This document shows positions 1 through 7,480 of a stretch of 64,000 nucleotides of DNA, one piece after another. The first letter of the stretch is position 1. Each line of letters starts with the position of its first letter. Origin of the DNA: CTSoil-043 sp963821235 (lineage in GTDB: Bacteria; Chloroflexota; Limnocylindria; Limnocylindrales; CSP1-4); assembly GCA_963821235.1 (NCBI GenBank), contig CAWGCS010000001.1, positions 868,001 to 932,000 of the forward strand. The letters run 5' to 3'. A model generated the notes under the pieces. The model was not told the DNA's origin, did no database searches, and saw nothing but the letters and a program-made list of their open reading frames with translations. The translations under genes were made by a program, and so were the position numbers.

Positions 1-249
1 CGCGCCGGCAAGTACGTTGTCCATGTCGAGCGCAGCCCTGAGTACTGGATGGTCGACGCCGAGGGGAAGCCGGCCGGGTGGCGCGGCTACCTGGGCATCG
101 GAAACGTCAAGTACGGCGAGGCGCCGCGCGAGTCGACGCTCGAGGTCGTCGGAACCCTCGATGAGCTCCGCGACAGAGTGCCGCCCGAGCTGTTCGAGAT
201 GGTCGCGCGCTCCGCGCGCCAACCGACCGTGGAGGAGCTGGACATCTGA
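1..249 (+). CDS. C-terminal part of an unknown protein (5' end outside window)
   Basis: An open frame runs from the first base of the window to the TGA at 247-249 and encodes 82 residues that are plainly coding (acidic and aliphatic residues, GC3-rich codons), ending in PTVEELDI. The first Met in frame is at 49, but the frame is open to the window edge, so the gene almost certainly starts upstream. I do not recognise the family. It is followed after 39 bp by an ABC exporter in the same direction, so it may be part of that transcription unit. Confidence 0.5.
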   Translation, partial: RAGKYVVHVERSPEYWMVDAEGKPAGWRGYLGIGNVKYGEAPRESTLEVVGTLDELRDRVPPELFEMVARSARQPTVEELDI

Positions 250-265
250 GCCGCTGCGCCGGGCG

Positions 266-283
266 CGCTCCCTCGCGGGAGCG
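266..283 (+). other. Hairpin between the first gene and the ABC exporter
   Basis: CGCTCCC-TCGC-GGGAGCG is a perfect 7 bp stem with a four-base loop, ending 5 bp before the GTG of the next gene. There is no T-run, so it is more likely an mRNA processing or attenuating hairpin than a classical terminator. Its place just before the start codon could also affect translation initiation. Confidence 0.4.
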
Positions 284-288
284 GCGGC

Positions 289-1245
289 GTGAGGCCGCAG
301 CCGGTTGCCGCGATCCACGTGCGCGGCCTCCGCAAGTCGTACGGCTCGCAGGTCGTCCTTGACGGCGTCGACCTCGACGTCCTCGAGGGCACGGTCTTCG
401 CGCTCCTCGGGCCGAACGGGGCAGGCAAGACCACGACGGTCCACATCCTCTCGACGCTCGTCGCGGCCGACGCGGGCGAGATCCGGATCGCGGGCTTCGA
501 CGCGATCCGCGAGCCCGATGCGGTCCGGCGCGTGATCGGCCTGACCGGCCAGGTCTCGGCGGTGGACGGCCAGTTCACCGGCGAGGAGAACCTGCGGCTG
601 ATGGCCGACCTCCACCACCTCGGACGCGAGCGGGGTCGGCGGCGCGTGGCGGAGCTGCTCGAGCGCTTCGACCTGGTCGACGCCGCCGCCAAGCCGGCGA
701 TGACCTACTCGAGCGGGATGCGCCGGCGTCTCGACCTTGCGATGACGCTCGTCGGCGAGCCGCGGATCATCTTCCTCGACGAGCCCACGACGGGCCTGGA
801 CCCGCGAAGCCGGCGGGTGATGTGGGACATCGTCCGCGAGCTCGTCGCTCGGGGCGTCACGATCCTGCTCACGACGCAGTACCTGGAGGAGGCGGACCGG
901 CTCGCGAGCCGCATCGCCCTGCTCGACGAGGGACGGATCGTCGCGCGGGGCACCCCGGCCGAGCTGAAGCGGCTCGTACCCGGTGGCAGCGTGCGCCTCG
1001 AGTTCGCCGACGCGCCCGCCCTCGACCGCGCGGCACGCATGCTGCCCGGCGCGTCGCGCGACGACCAGGGGCTCGCGCTCCAGCTGCCGGGCGACGGCGG
1101 CGTGCACTCGATCCGCGGGCTGCTCGACCGCCTCGACGCCGCATCGATCGAGGTCGATGGCCTGTCCGTGCGGTCCGCCGACCTCGACGACGTCTTCCTC
1201 TCGCTCACGGGCCGCCGCGACGGCCAGGAGGTGCCGACGCCATGA
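289..1245 (+). CDS. ABC transporter ATP-binding protein, DrrA family
   Basis: This is the cytoplasmic ATPase of a two-gene ABC-2 exporter. The 318-residue protein has Walker A GPNGAGKTT near residue 42, signature YSSGMRRRLDLA near 142, and Walker B with D-loop IIFLDEPTTGLDPRS near 158. It also has the C-terminal extension of about 90 residues typical of daunorubicin-resistance type ATPases (DrrA), ending in DLDDVFLSLTG. The start is a GTG; no strong Shine-Dalgarno sequence precedes it. Its TGA overlaps the ATG of the permease (ATGA), so the two are translationally coupled. Members of this family export hydrophobic drugs or lipids; the substrate here is unknown. Confidence 0.9.
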   Translation: MRPQPVAAIHVRGLRKSYGSQVVLDGVDLDVLEGTVFALLGPNGAGKTTTVHILSTLVAADAGEIRIAGFDAIREPDAVRRVIGLTGQVSAVDGQFTGEENLRLMADLHHLGRERGRRRVAELLERFDLVDAAAKPAMTYSSGMRRRLDLAMTLVGEPRIIFLDEPTTGLDPRSRRVMWDIVRELVARGVTILLTTQYLEEADRLASRIALLDEGRIVARGTPAELKRLVPGGSVRLEFADAPALDRAARMLPGASRDDQGLALQLPGDGGVHSIRGLLDRLDAASIEVDGLSVRSADLDDVFLSLTGRRDGQEVPTP

Positions 1246-2072
1246 CCGCGTACGCGATCGCCAATTCCGTGACGATGCTCCGGCGCAGCCTGCGCCGGAT
1301 GCGCCGCTACCCGTCCCTGACGCTGTTCATCGCCGGGATCCCGGTGGTGCTGTTGCTGCTCTTCGTGTACGTGTTCGGCGGCACGCTGGGCGCGGGACTC
1401 GGCGGACCGGGGGCGCCACTGGTACCCGGGGTGCCCGTCGCGGCGTCGATGGGCCGCGACGCGTACGTCGCCTACGTCGTGCCCGGGATCCTGCTCATCA
1501 CGGTCGCCGGCGCGGCTCAGGGGACCGCGATCTCGGTGGCGATGGACATGACCGCCGGGATCATCGCCCGCTTCCGGACGATGGCGATCGCGCGCGGGGC
1601 CGTACTGGCGGGACACGTCATCGGCAGCGTCATCCAGACCGCGCTCGCGACCGTGCTCGTCCTCGTGGTGGCCGCGGCCATCGGCTTCCGGCCTACGACC
1701 GGTCCCGCGGCGTGGCTGGCGGCGGGCGGGCTGCTGGTGCTCACGGCCGTCGCCGTGAGCTGGCTGTCGGTGGGGCTCGGGCTCGTGTCGAACAGCGTCG
1801 AGACGGCAAGCAACCTGCCGATGTTCCTGACCCTGCTGCCGTTCCTCGGTTCGGGCTTCGTCCCAACCGCGTCCATGCCGGGCCCGCTCCAGTGGTTCGC
1901 GGAGCACCAGCCGTTCACGCCGATCATCGAGACGATGCGGGGTCTGCTCCTCGGCACGCCGATCGGCGACGACGGGTGGATCGCCGTGGCCTGGTGCCTG
2001 GTGCTCTCGCTCGCCGGGTACCTCCTGGCGCGGCGGCTCTACGAGCGCGTGCCGGCGCGCGCAGCCACGTGA
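1242..2072 (+). CDS. ABC-2 type transporter permease, DrrB family
   Basis: This 276-residue integral membrane protein is the permease partner of the preceding ATPase. It starts MTAYAIANSV at the ATG that overlaps the upstream stop. It has an amphipathic N-terminus rich in Arg, then about six hydrophobic segments: near residues 25-45, 85-105, 125-150, 160-185, 195-215 and 245-265. A conserved stretch, LPFLGSGFVPTASMPGP, resembles the region before the last membrane spans in ABC2_membrane proteins. It presumably forms a homodimeric export channel with two ATPase subunits. Confidence 0.88.
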   Translation: MTAYAIANSVTMLRRSLRRMRRYPSLTLFIAGIPVVLLLLFVYVFGGTLGAGLGGPGAPLVPGVPVAASMGRDAYVAYVVPGILLITVAGAAQGTAISVAMDMTAGIIARFRTMAIARGAVLAGHVIGSVIQTALATVLVLVVAAAIGFRPTTGPAAWLAAGGLLVLTAVAVSWLSVGLGLVSNSVETASNLPMFLTLLPFLGSGFVPTASMPGPLQWFAEHQPFTPIIETMRGLLLGTPIGDDGWIAVAWCLVLSLAGYLLARRLYERVPARAAT

Positions 2073-2214
2073 CCGGATAGACGGGAGCGTCAACTGCGCC
2101 CACGGTGAAGGTCGTCCGCGACGAGGCCTGCCGGTTGGCTGGCCATCGAGCTGCCCGGCTTTCCAGTGGCGAGCGGCAAATTGGGGACTCCCCAGCTACT
2201 ACCCCGTCGCCGGA

Positions 2215-2244
2215 TTGACCGCGCGCGCGTGATCGGTGTACGAT
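2215..2244 (+). promoter_or_regulatory. Promoter of the rrf2-sufC-sufS operon
   Basis: TTGACC (2215-2220) and TACGAT (2239-2244) are separated by 18 bp. This is the best -35/-10 pair in the window. The predicted start of transcription, about 2250-2252, falls inside the inverted repeat at 2243-2267. Confidence 0.65.
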
Positions 2245-2267
2245 TTCCGAGCGGAAAGGTCGGAATT
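2243..2267. promoter_or_regulatory. Candidate Rrf2 operator, copy 1
   Basis: The arms ATTTCCGA (2243-2250) and TCGGAATT (2260-2267) form an inverted repeat with a 9 bp spacer and 7 of 8 pairs matched. It overlaps the -10 and the likely +1, as expected for a repressor site. The same element, with the same spacer, occurs before sufU at 6828-6852. That the neighbouring Rrf2 protein binds it is inference. Confidence 0.55.
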
Positions 2268-2320
2268 GTCGGGGCGAGGACGCCCTGCGGGACCTGCCCG
2301 CCGCACCGAGGAGCTCCGTC

Positions 2321-2824
2321 CTGAGCGTTCGAACCTTCCACGCGACCGGCGCCATCTCCTTCAGCACGAAGGGGGAGTACGGCGTCCGGATGCTCGTGCA
2401 GCTGGCCCGCCGCTGGGACCCGGCGTCGACCGTCCCGGTCAGCTTGGCCGAGGTTGCCGCCGACGAGGACCTCCCCCGCGCCTACCTCGAGCAGCTCATC
2501 ATCCCGCTGCGCGAGGCCGGTCTCGTCCTCTCGACCCGCGGCGCGCGCGGCGGCTACGCCCTGGCCCATCCGCCCGCCGACGTCACCCTCGCCGAGGCCT
2601 TGCGGGCGCTCGAAGGACCGCTGGCCCCCATGATCTGCGCCAGCGAGGATCCGGCCGAGGCCCACGCCTGCCTCCGCCTGGGAGCCTGCTCCGTGAACTC
2701 CCTCTGGGTCAGGGTCCGCGACTCGATCAACGGCGTCCTGGAGACGACGACGCTCGCCGACCTCGTCCCGTCGCCCCACCTCATCGAGGTGCTCGCGCGG
2801 CCGCGCGACGCCGTGCCCGTCTGA
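2321..2824 (+). CDS. Rrf2-family transcriptional regulator of the suf operon
   Basis: This is a winged-helix DNA-binding regulator of the Rrf2/IscR/SufR family. The first ATG in frame (2390) would remove the family hallmark FSTKGEYGVRM, which is open in frame upstream, so translation must start before about 2360. There is no ATG, GTG or TTG there. The best candidate is CTG at 2321, 7 nt after GAGGAG (2308-2313), giving 167 residues. The C-terminal half has three cysteines in a C-x10-C-x5-C arrangement, consistent with [Fe-S] sensing. It heads the sufC-sufS operon and is probably autoregulatory. The family call is secure; the start is inferred. Confidence 0.82.
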   Translation: MSVRTFHATGAISFSTKGEYGVRMLVQLARRWDPASTVPVSLAEVAADEDLPRAYLEQLIIPLREAGLVLSTRGARGGYALAHPPADVTLAEALRALEGPLAPMICASEDPAEAHACLRLGACSVNSLWVRVRDSINGVLETTTLADLVPSPHLIEVLARPRDAVPV

Positions 2825-2880
2825 CCGTCCGACCCGCCCGGCCGCGCCGGGCCGACCCACCACAGGAGCCAGCCCGACCC

Positions 2881-3747
2881 GTGAGCGACCAGTACCTCGA
2901 GATCCGGAACCTCCATGTCGCCCCCGTCGCCGACCCCGAGCGTCACATCCTGCAGGGGATCGACCTCGTCGTCGGCAAGGGCGAGGTCCACGCCATCATG
3001 GGTCCCAACGGCTCCGGCAAGACCACCCTGGCCTACGCGCTCATGGGTCACCCCGCCTACCTCGTGACCGAGGGCGAGGTGATCTGGAAGGACATGAACG
3101 TGCTGGCGCTCTCGCCCGACAAGCGGGCCCGCCTCGGCATGTTCCTCGCCTTCCAGTACCCGACGGCGATCCCCGGCCTCTCCGTCGCGTCCTTCCTGCG
3201 GACCGCCCTCAACGCCCGCCGCCAGGGCATCGACAAGAACCCTGACGTCGACCCCAGCGATCCCACCCGCGGCGGCATCTCCATGGGCGACTTCCGCCGC
3301 CTGATGCGGGCAAAGATGGGCCTCCTGAAGATGGACGAGGGCTTCGCGGCGCGGTACGTCAACGAGGGCTTCTCGGGCGGCGAGAAGAAGCGCCTGGAGA
3401 TGCTCCAGATGGCCGTCCTGGATCCCGAGATGGCGATCCTCGACGAGACCGACTCCGGGCTCGACATCGACGCCCTGCGGATCGTGGCCGAGGGCGTCAA
3501 CGCCATGCTCAACCCGAACCTCGGGGTCCTCCTCATCACCCACTACCAGCGTCTTCTCAACTACATCAAGCCCGACCGCGTGCACGTCCTCGCCCGCGGC
3601 AGGATCATCAAGAGCGGCGGTCGCGACCTCGCCCTCGAGCTGGAAGAGAACGGCTACGCCCCGACCCTCCGCGAGGCTGGCTTCGACGCCGACGAGTCGG
3701 ACGTGGCGTACGCCACCCGCGTGCCCGAGACCGTGGAGGCGCGCTGA
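2881..3747 (+). CDS. sufC: SufC, Fe-S cluster assembly ATPase
   Basis: SufC is the cytosolic ABC-type ATPase that normally powers the SufB-SufD scaffold during Fe-S cluster assembly. The 288-residue protein has Walker A GPNGSGKTT, the SufC-specific FLAFQYPTAIPG, signature NEGFSGGEKKR and Walker B with MAILDETDSGLDIDAL. It starts at GTG with AGGAG 12 nt upstream. It carries about 30 extra C-terminal residues compared with the usual 250-260 aa proteins. Its normal partners sufB and sufD are not next to it: sufS follows after 25 bp. Either they lie elsewhere on the chromosome or this SufC works in an unusual complex. Confidence 0.95.
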   Translation: MSDQYLEIRNLHVAPVADPERHILQGIDLVVGKGEVHAIMGPNGSGKTTLAYALMGHPAYLVTEGEVIWKDMNVLALSPDKRARLGMFLAFQYPTAIPGLSVASFLRTALNARRQGIDKNPDVDPSDPTRGGISMGDFRRLMRAKMGLLKMDEGFAARYVNEGFSGGEKKRLEMLQMAVLDPEMAILDETDSGLDIDALRIVAEGVNAMLNPNLGVLLITHYQRLLNYIKPDRVHVLARGRIIKSGGRDLALELEENGYAPTLREAGFDADESDVAYATRVPETVEAR

Positions 3748-3772
3748 CGGCGCCGTCAGCGGGAGCCATCGC

Positions 3773-5059
3773 ATGACCGACCTGGCCGTCTCCAGCGCTC
3801 CGACCGCGACCCCGGCCGCGCCGGCACGGGCGCCCCTCGACCCGCATGCCCTGCGGGCCGACTTCCCGATCCTGGCCCAGCGCCCGCACGGCAGGCCCCT
3901 CGTCTACCTCGATTCCGCGGCGACGAGCCAGAAGCCGCTCGCCGTCATCGAGGCGATGGACCGCTACTACCGCGAGTACAACGCCAACGTCCACCGCGGC
4001 ATCTACGAGATCAGCGAGCGGGCCACGACGGCCTACGAAGGTGCCCGTGCCCAGGTCGCCCGGTTCGTCAACGCGCCGTCGGCCCACGAGATCGTGTGGA
4101 CCCGCAACGCGACGGAGGCGGTCAACCTCGTCGCCTACAGCTGGGGCCGCCGCAACCTGGGCCCCGGCGACGCGATCGTGCTCACGGAGATGGAGCACCA
4201 CGCGAACCTCGTCCCCTGGCAGCTCCTGGCCCAGGAGGTGGACGGCGACCTGGAGTTCATCCCGATCACCGACGACGGGATCCTCCGCCTCGACGTCTTC
4301 GAGGTGCTGCTGCGGCTCCACCCCAGGCTCGTCGCCTTCACCCACGTCTCGAACACGCTGGGCACGATCAATCCGGTCCGCGAGATGGTCGAGATGGCCC
4401 ACGCCGCGGGCGCCCTCGTCCTCGTCGACGGGGCCCAGGCGGTGCCCCACCTGGCGGTGGACGTGCAGGAGCTGGGCGCCGACTTCTACGCCTTCTCCGG
4501 CCACAAGATGCTGGGCCCGACCGGGTCGGGCGTCCTGTGGGCGCGGCGCGAGCTGCTCGACGCGATGCCGCCGTTCATGGCCGGCGGCGACATGATCCGC
4601 GAGGTCAAGCTCCGCCGGTCGGAGTTCAACGACGTGCCCTGGAAGTTCGAGGCCGGCACGCCGGACATCTCCGCCGCGATCGGCCTCGGGGTCGCCGCCG
4701 ACTACCTGCGCGAGCTGGGGATGGACCGCGTGCGCGCCCACGAGCGCCAGCTCGTGGCGTACGCGCTCGAGACGCTCGCGAGGGATGTCCCGGGGATCGC
4801 CCTGTACGGGCCGCCGGCGGACGTGCGCGGTGGCGTCGTGCCCTTCAACCTGCCCGGCATCCACCCCCACGACGTGGCCCAGATCCTGGACCGCGAGGGG
4901 GTCTGCGTGCGGGCCGGCCACCACTGCACGATGCCGCTCCACGAGCGCCTCGACCTCGCGGCCACCGCCCGGGCAAGCTTCTCGGTCTTCACCACGAGCG
5001 AGGACATCGACGCCCTCGCCGCCGGCCTGCGGGAGGTCCTTCGCATCTTCGGCGGGTAG
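3773..5059 (+). CDS. sufS: SufS-type cysteine desulfurase
   Basis: This PLP enzyme (428 aa, group II desulfurase) mobilises sulfur from cysteine as a persulfide for Fe-S assembly, and possibly for the thiocarboxylate pathway encoded downstream. Visible features are the PLP-lysine motif FSGHKMLGPTGSG near residue 240, TEMEHHANLVPW near residue 135, and the catalytic cysteine in RAGHHCTMPLHERL near residue 383. The start ATG has GGGAG upstream. It is the last gene of the rrf2-sufC-sufS unit. Its usual sulfur acceptor SufU is encoded nearby at 6904 under a promoter sharing the same inverted repeat. Confidence 0.95.
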   Translation: MTDLAVSSAPTATPAAPARAPLDPHALRADFPILAQRPHGRPLVYLDSAATSQKPLAVIEAMDRYYREYNANVHRGIYEISERATTAYEGARAQVARFVNAPSAHEIVWTRNATEAVNLVAYSWGRRNLGPGDAIVLTEMEHHANLVPWQLLAQEVDGDLEFIPITDDGILRLDVFEVLLRLHPRLVAFTHVSNTLGTINPVREMVEMAHAAGALVLVDGAQAVPHLAVDVQELGADFYAFSGHKMLGPTGSGVLWARRELLDAMPPFMAGGDMIREVKLRRSEFNDVPWKFEAGTPDISAAIGLGVAADYLRELGMDRVRAHERQLVAYALETLARDVPGIALYGPPADVRGGVVPFNLPGIHPHDVAQILDREGVCVRAGHHCTMPLHERLDLAATARASFSVFTTSEDIDALAAGLREVLRIFGG

Positions 5060-5108
5060 GCCGGCGGGCCGGACCGGATCGCGGGGGCCGCGCCGGACCC
5101 GGGGCGCT

Positions 5109-5148
5109 CGCCCGGCGAGTGGCGCCCGCCCGGCGAGTGGCGCCCGCC
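5109..5148. repeat. 18-bp tandem repeat between convergent genes
   Basis: Two exact 18 bp units (5109-5126 and 5127-5144), each beginning CGCCCGG and ending GGCGCC, are followed by the start of a third. They lie between the convergent ends of sufS and the acyl-CoA ligase. No stem with a T-run is seen. Confidence 0.7.
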
Positions 5149-5152
5149 CGGC

Positions 5153-6739
5153 TCAGTGAACGCGGGCCGCGAACCCCTTCCAGAAGGGCTCGCGCAGCTC
5201 CGTCTTCAGGATCTTGCCCGTGCCGCCCTTCGGCAGGGCGTCCATGAAGTGGAAGTCGCGCGGGACCTTGAAGCGGGCGAGGTTGGCCCGGCAGTGCTCC
5301 TTGAGCTCACGGGCGGTCGCCGTCGCGCCCGGCTTGAGGACGACGAGGGCGATCGGCACCTCGCCGAAGCGCTCGTCCGGGGCGGCGACCACGGCGCACT
5401 CCAGGACCGCAGGGTGAGCGGCCAGGGCGTTCTCGACGTCGACCGAGGAGATGTTCTCGCCGCCGCGGATGATCACGTCCTTGGAGCGGTCCTTGATCAC
5501 GACGTAGCCCGCCTCGTCGAGGGTGGCCATGTCGCCCGTGTGGAGCCAGCCGTCGCGGATCGCCGCCGCCGTCGCGTCCGGGTCGCGGTAGTAGCCGAGC
5601 ATCACGGTGTTGCCCCTGACGACGATCTCGCCGATCTGCTCGCCGTCCGATCGGACGTCCCGGCCCGACGTGTCCACCACGCGGACCGCCACGCCGGGGA
5701 TCGGCCAGCCCGTCATCGCCTGGCGCTCCAGCCGCCGATCCGGTGGCTCGAGCTCGCCCAGGATGTCGCGCGGCATGGCGATCGTCACGATGGGCGTCGT
5801 CTCGGAGAGCCCGTAGCCGACGATGGCCTGGACGCCGAGCCCCTCCTCGAGCGCCCGGGTGAGCGCCGGCGAGGCCGTGGAGCCGCCGATGATGACCTGC
5901 CGGAGGCTCGACAGGTCGTAGGTCGACCGATCCTTGTGGTGGATGAGGGCGTTGAAGATCGCGGGCACGCCGAGCAGGCGCGTGACCCGGTGGCGCTGAA
6001 CCGCCTCCATGAGGGCCGTCGGCTCGAACTTGCGGAGCATGACGTGGCGCCCGCCGATCATGGTCACGAAGTGGGGGACGCCCCACCCGTTGACGTGGAA
6101 GAGGGGGACGACGTGGAGCACCACGTCGTCCTCGCGGAAGCCCAGCGCGATCTCGGCGTCGAGGGCGTGCAGGTAGAGGGACCGCTGGCTGAGTGCGACG
6201 CCCTTCGGCAGGCCCGTCGTGCCGCTCGTGTAGAAGAGCTCGGCGATGGCGTTCTCGTCGACCTGCGGGGTGCGGGCGTCCGCCGAGCCGCCCGCGATCA
6301 GGGCCTCGTACTCGTCGCTGGCGATCCCGCCAGGCTCGCCCTCCATGATCACGAAGCGCGGGCGCATCGTGAGCTGCGAGGCGATCTGCTCCACGAGCGG
6401 GGCGAAGTCCGCGTGGAAGAAGACGACGCGGGACCCGGCGTGCTCGAGGATGTAGGCGATCTCGTGCGGGGCGAGGCGGATGTTGACGGGGTTCAGGACC
6501 GCCCCGGCCTCCGGCACGCCGTAGTACGCCTCGAGCAGGTGATGGGTGTTGTAGGTGATGAACGAGACGCGATCGCCGGCCTCGACGCCCAGGTTGTGGA
6601 GGGCGTTCGCCAGCCGGTGCGTCCGCTCTCCCCAGGCGCGGTACGTCAGCTGCAGGTCGCCGTCGACCACCCCCACCTTCTGTCCGAAGTAGATCGCGGC
6701 CCGGTCGCGGAACTCGAGGACCGAGAGCGGCACGAACAC
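5153..6739 (-). CDS. AMP-binding long-chain acyl-CoA ligase
   Basis: This ANL-superfamily enzyme (528 aa) activates a carboxylic acid as acyl-AMP and transfers it to CoA. It shows the P-loop YTSGTTGLPKGV, the A5 motif GYGLSETTP, the A7/A8 hinge GDMATLDEAGY with KDVIIRGGENI, and the C-terminal catalytic lysine in PKGGTGKILKTELR. I take GTG at 6739 as the start because GAGGAGG lies 5 nt upstream; a GTG at 6757 would add six residues. The domain order is that of medium- or long-chain fatty acyl-CoA synthetases, but the acyl substrate cannot be read from sequence. It diverges from sufU and is functionally unrelated to it. Confidence 0.9.
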   Translation of the reverse strand: MFVPLSVLEFRDRAAIYFGQKVGVVDGDLQLTYRAWGERTHRLANALHNLGVEAGDRVSFITYNTHHLLEAYYGVPEAGAVLNPVNIRLAPHEIAYILEHAGSRVVFFHADFAPLVEQIASQLTMRPRFVIMEGEPGGIASDEYEALIAGGSADARTPQVDENAIAELFYTSGTTGLPKGVALSQRSLYLHALDAEIALGFREDDVVLHVVPLFHVNGWGVPHFVTMIGGRHVMLRKFEPTALMEAVQRHRVTRLLGVPAIFNALIHHKDRSTYDLSSLRQVIIGGSTASPALTRALEEGLGVQAIVGYGLSETTPIVTIAMPRDILGELEPPDRRLERQAMTGWPIPGVAVRVVDTSGRDVRSDGEQIGEIVVRGNTVMLGYYRDPDATAAAIRDGWLHTGDMATLDEAGYVVIKDRSKDVIIRGGENISSVDVENALAAHPAVLECAVVAAPDERFGEVPIALVVLKPGATATARELKEHCRANLARFKVPRDFHFMDALPKGGTGKILKTELREPFWKGFAARVH

Positions 6740-6821
6740 GGGAGCCTCCTCGCGCACGTCGTCAGGTCGTCGGGACGTCGGGAGGAAGTGTCGCGCACGC
6801 GACCGCGTCGCGAAAGGCTGC

Positions 6822-6827
6822 TACAGT
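6822..6827 (+). promoter_or_regulatory. Upstream -10-like box of sufU
   Basis: TACAGT sits two bases before the arms of the operator at 6828-6852. This copies the geometry of the rrf2 promoter, where TACGAT directly abuts the same repeat. A weak -35 candidate, GCGACC, lies at 6799-6804 with 17 bp spacing. Confidence 0.4.
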
Positions 6828-6852
6828 AATCCCGACTTCTCGACTCGGAATT
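6828..6852. promoter_or_regulatory. Candidate Rrf2 operator, copy 2
   Basis: AATCCCGA (6828-6835) and TCGGAATT (6845-6852), with a 9 bp spacer and 7 of 8 pairs matched, repeat the element at 2243-2267. It lies between the divergent ligase and sufU, directly after a -10-like box. This suggests one regulator controls both suf loci. Confidence 0.55.
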
Positions 6853-6867
6853 GAGCGTCGGGCCGGA

Positions 6868-6895
6868 TTGCGCCCGGGCCGACGACGACTACACT
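6868..6895 (+). promoter_or_regulatory. Leaderless-type promoter of sufU
   Basis: TTGCGC (6868-6873) and TACACT (6890-6895) are 16 bp apart, and the -10 ends 8 nt before the ATG at 6904. Transcription would begin at or next to the start codon. Confidence 0.55.
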
Positions 6896-6903
6896 CGCAG
6901 ACG

Positions 6904-7323
6904 ATGGACGACCTGTATCGCGACTACATCCTCGAGCATTACCGGCGCCCCCACAACTTCGGGATCCTGGACGACCCGGATGCCCGGTTCGAGGGGGCCA
7001 ACCCGCTCTGCGGCGACCGGATCACGATGATGCTGGGGATCCGCGACGGGGTCGTGGCCGACATCGCCTTCACCGGGCGCGGCTGCGCCATCAGCCAGGC
7101 CTCCGCCAGCCTCCTCACCGACGAGATCAAGGGCAAGCCCGTCGTCGAGGTCGAGAAGATGACACCCGACGACGTGCTCGACCTCCTGGGCATCGAGATC
7201 AGCCCCGCCCGCCTCAAGTGCGCCCTCCTGTCGCTCGACACGGTGAGCCACGCGCTCGAGGAGCGGGCCAAGGCCGGCAGCGCCGGGCCGGCGGCCGACG
7301 CTCCTGCCGGCACCGAGGCCTGA
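6904..7323 (+). CDS. sufU: SufU-type Fe-S scaffold / sulfur-transfer protein
   Basis: This NifU-N family protein (139 aa) accepts sulfur from SufS and holds zinc or a nascent cluster. The conserved ligands are visible: Cys and Asp in PLCGDR, Cys in GRGCAISQAS, and Cys in LKCALLSLD. The aspartate two residues after the first cysteine is typical of SufU. The stretch between the second and third cysteine is short, as in IscU, and lacks the insertion seen in Bacillus SufU. Translation is taken from ATG 6904, where a -10 lies 8 nt upstream. The gene heads a set that continues with the sulfur-carrier E1, cysO and cysM. Confidence 0.93.
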   Translation: MDDLYRDYILEHYRRPHNFGILDDPDARFEGANPLCGDRITMMLGIRDGVVADIAFTGRGCAISQASASLLTDEIKGKPVVEVEKMTPDDVLDLLGIEISPARLKCALLSLDTVSHALEERAKAGSAGPAADAPAGTEA

Positions 7324-7480
7324 CGATGGCCGGGGCAGCCGTCGCGGGCCGCTGCAGGTGTCGCCGGCCGGCCTGAGCCGGCGCGACGTCCCCCGGTCCG
7401 TCCCCGACGGATCGCCGCCCACCGCCCTGCCGGGCCCGATCCCGACAGCGCGTCGACCGATGGAGCATTCCGAGCCAGCG

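Noticed and set aside
705..2093. Long minus-strand open frame across the ABC exporter genes
   Set aside because: Antisense shadow of high-GC coding DNA. The encoded protein is Arg/His/Asp-rich without domains, while the plus-strand frames carry full ABC motifs.
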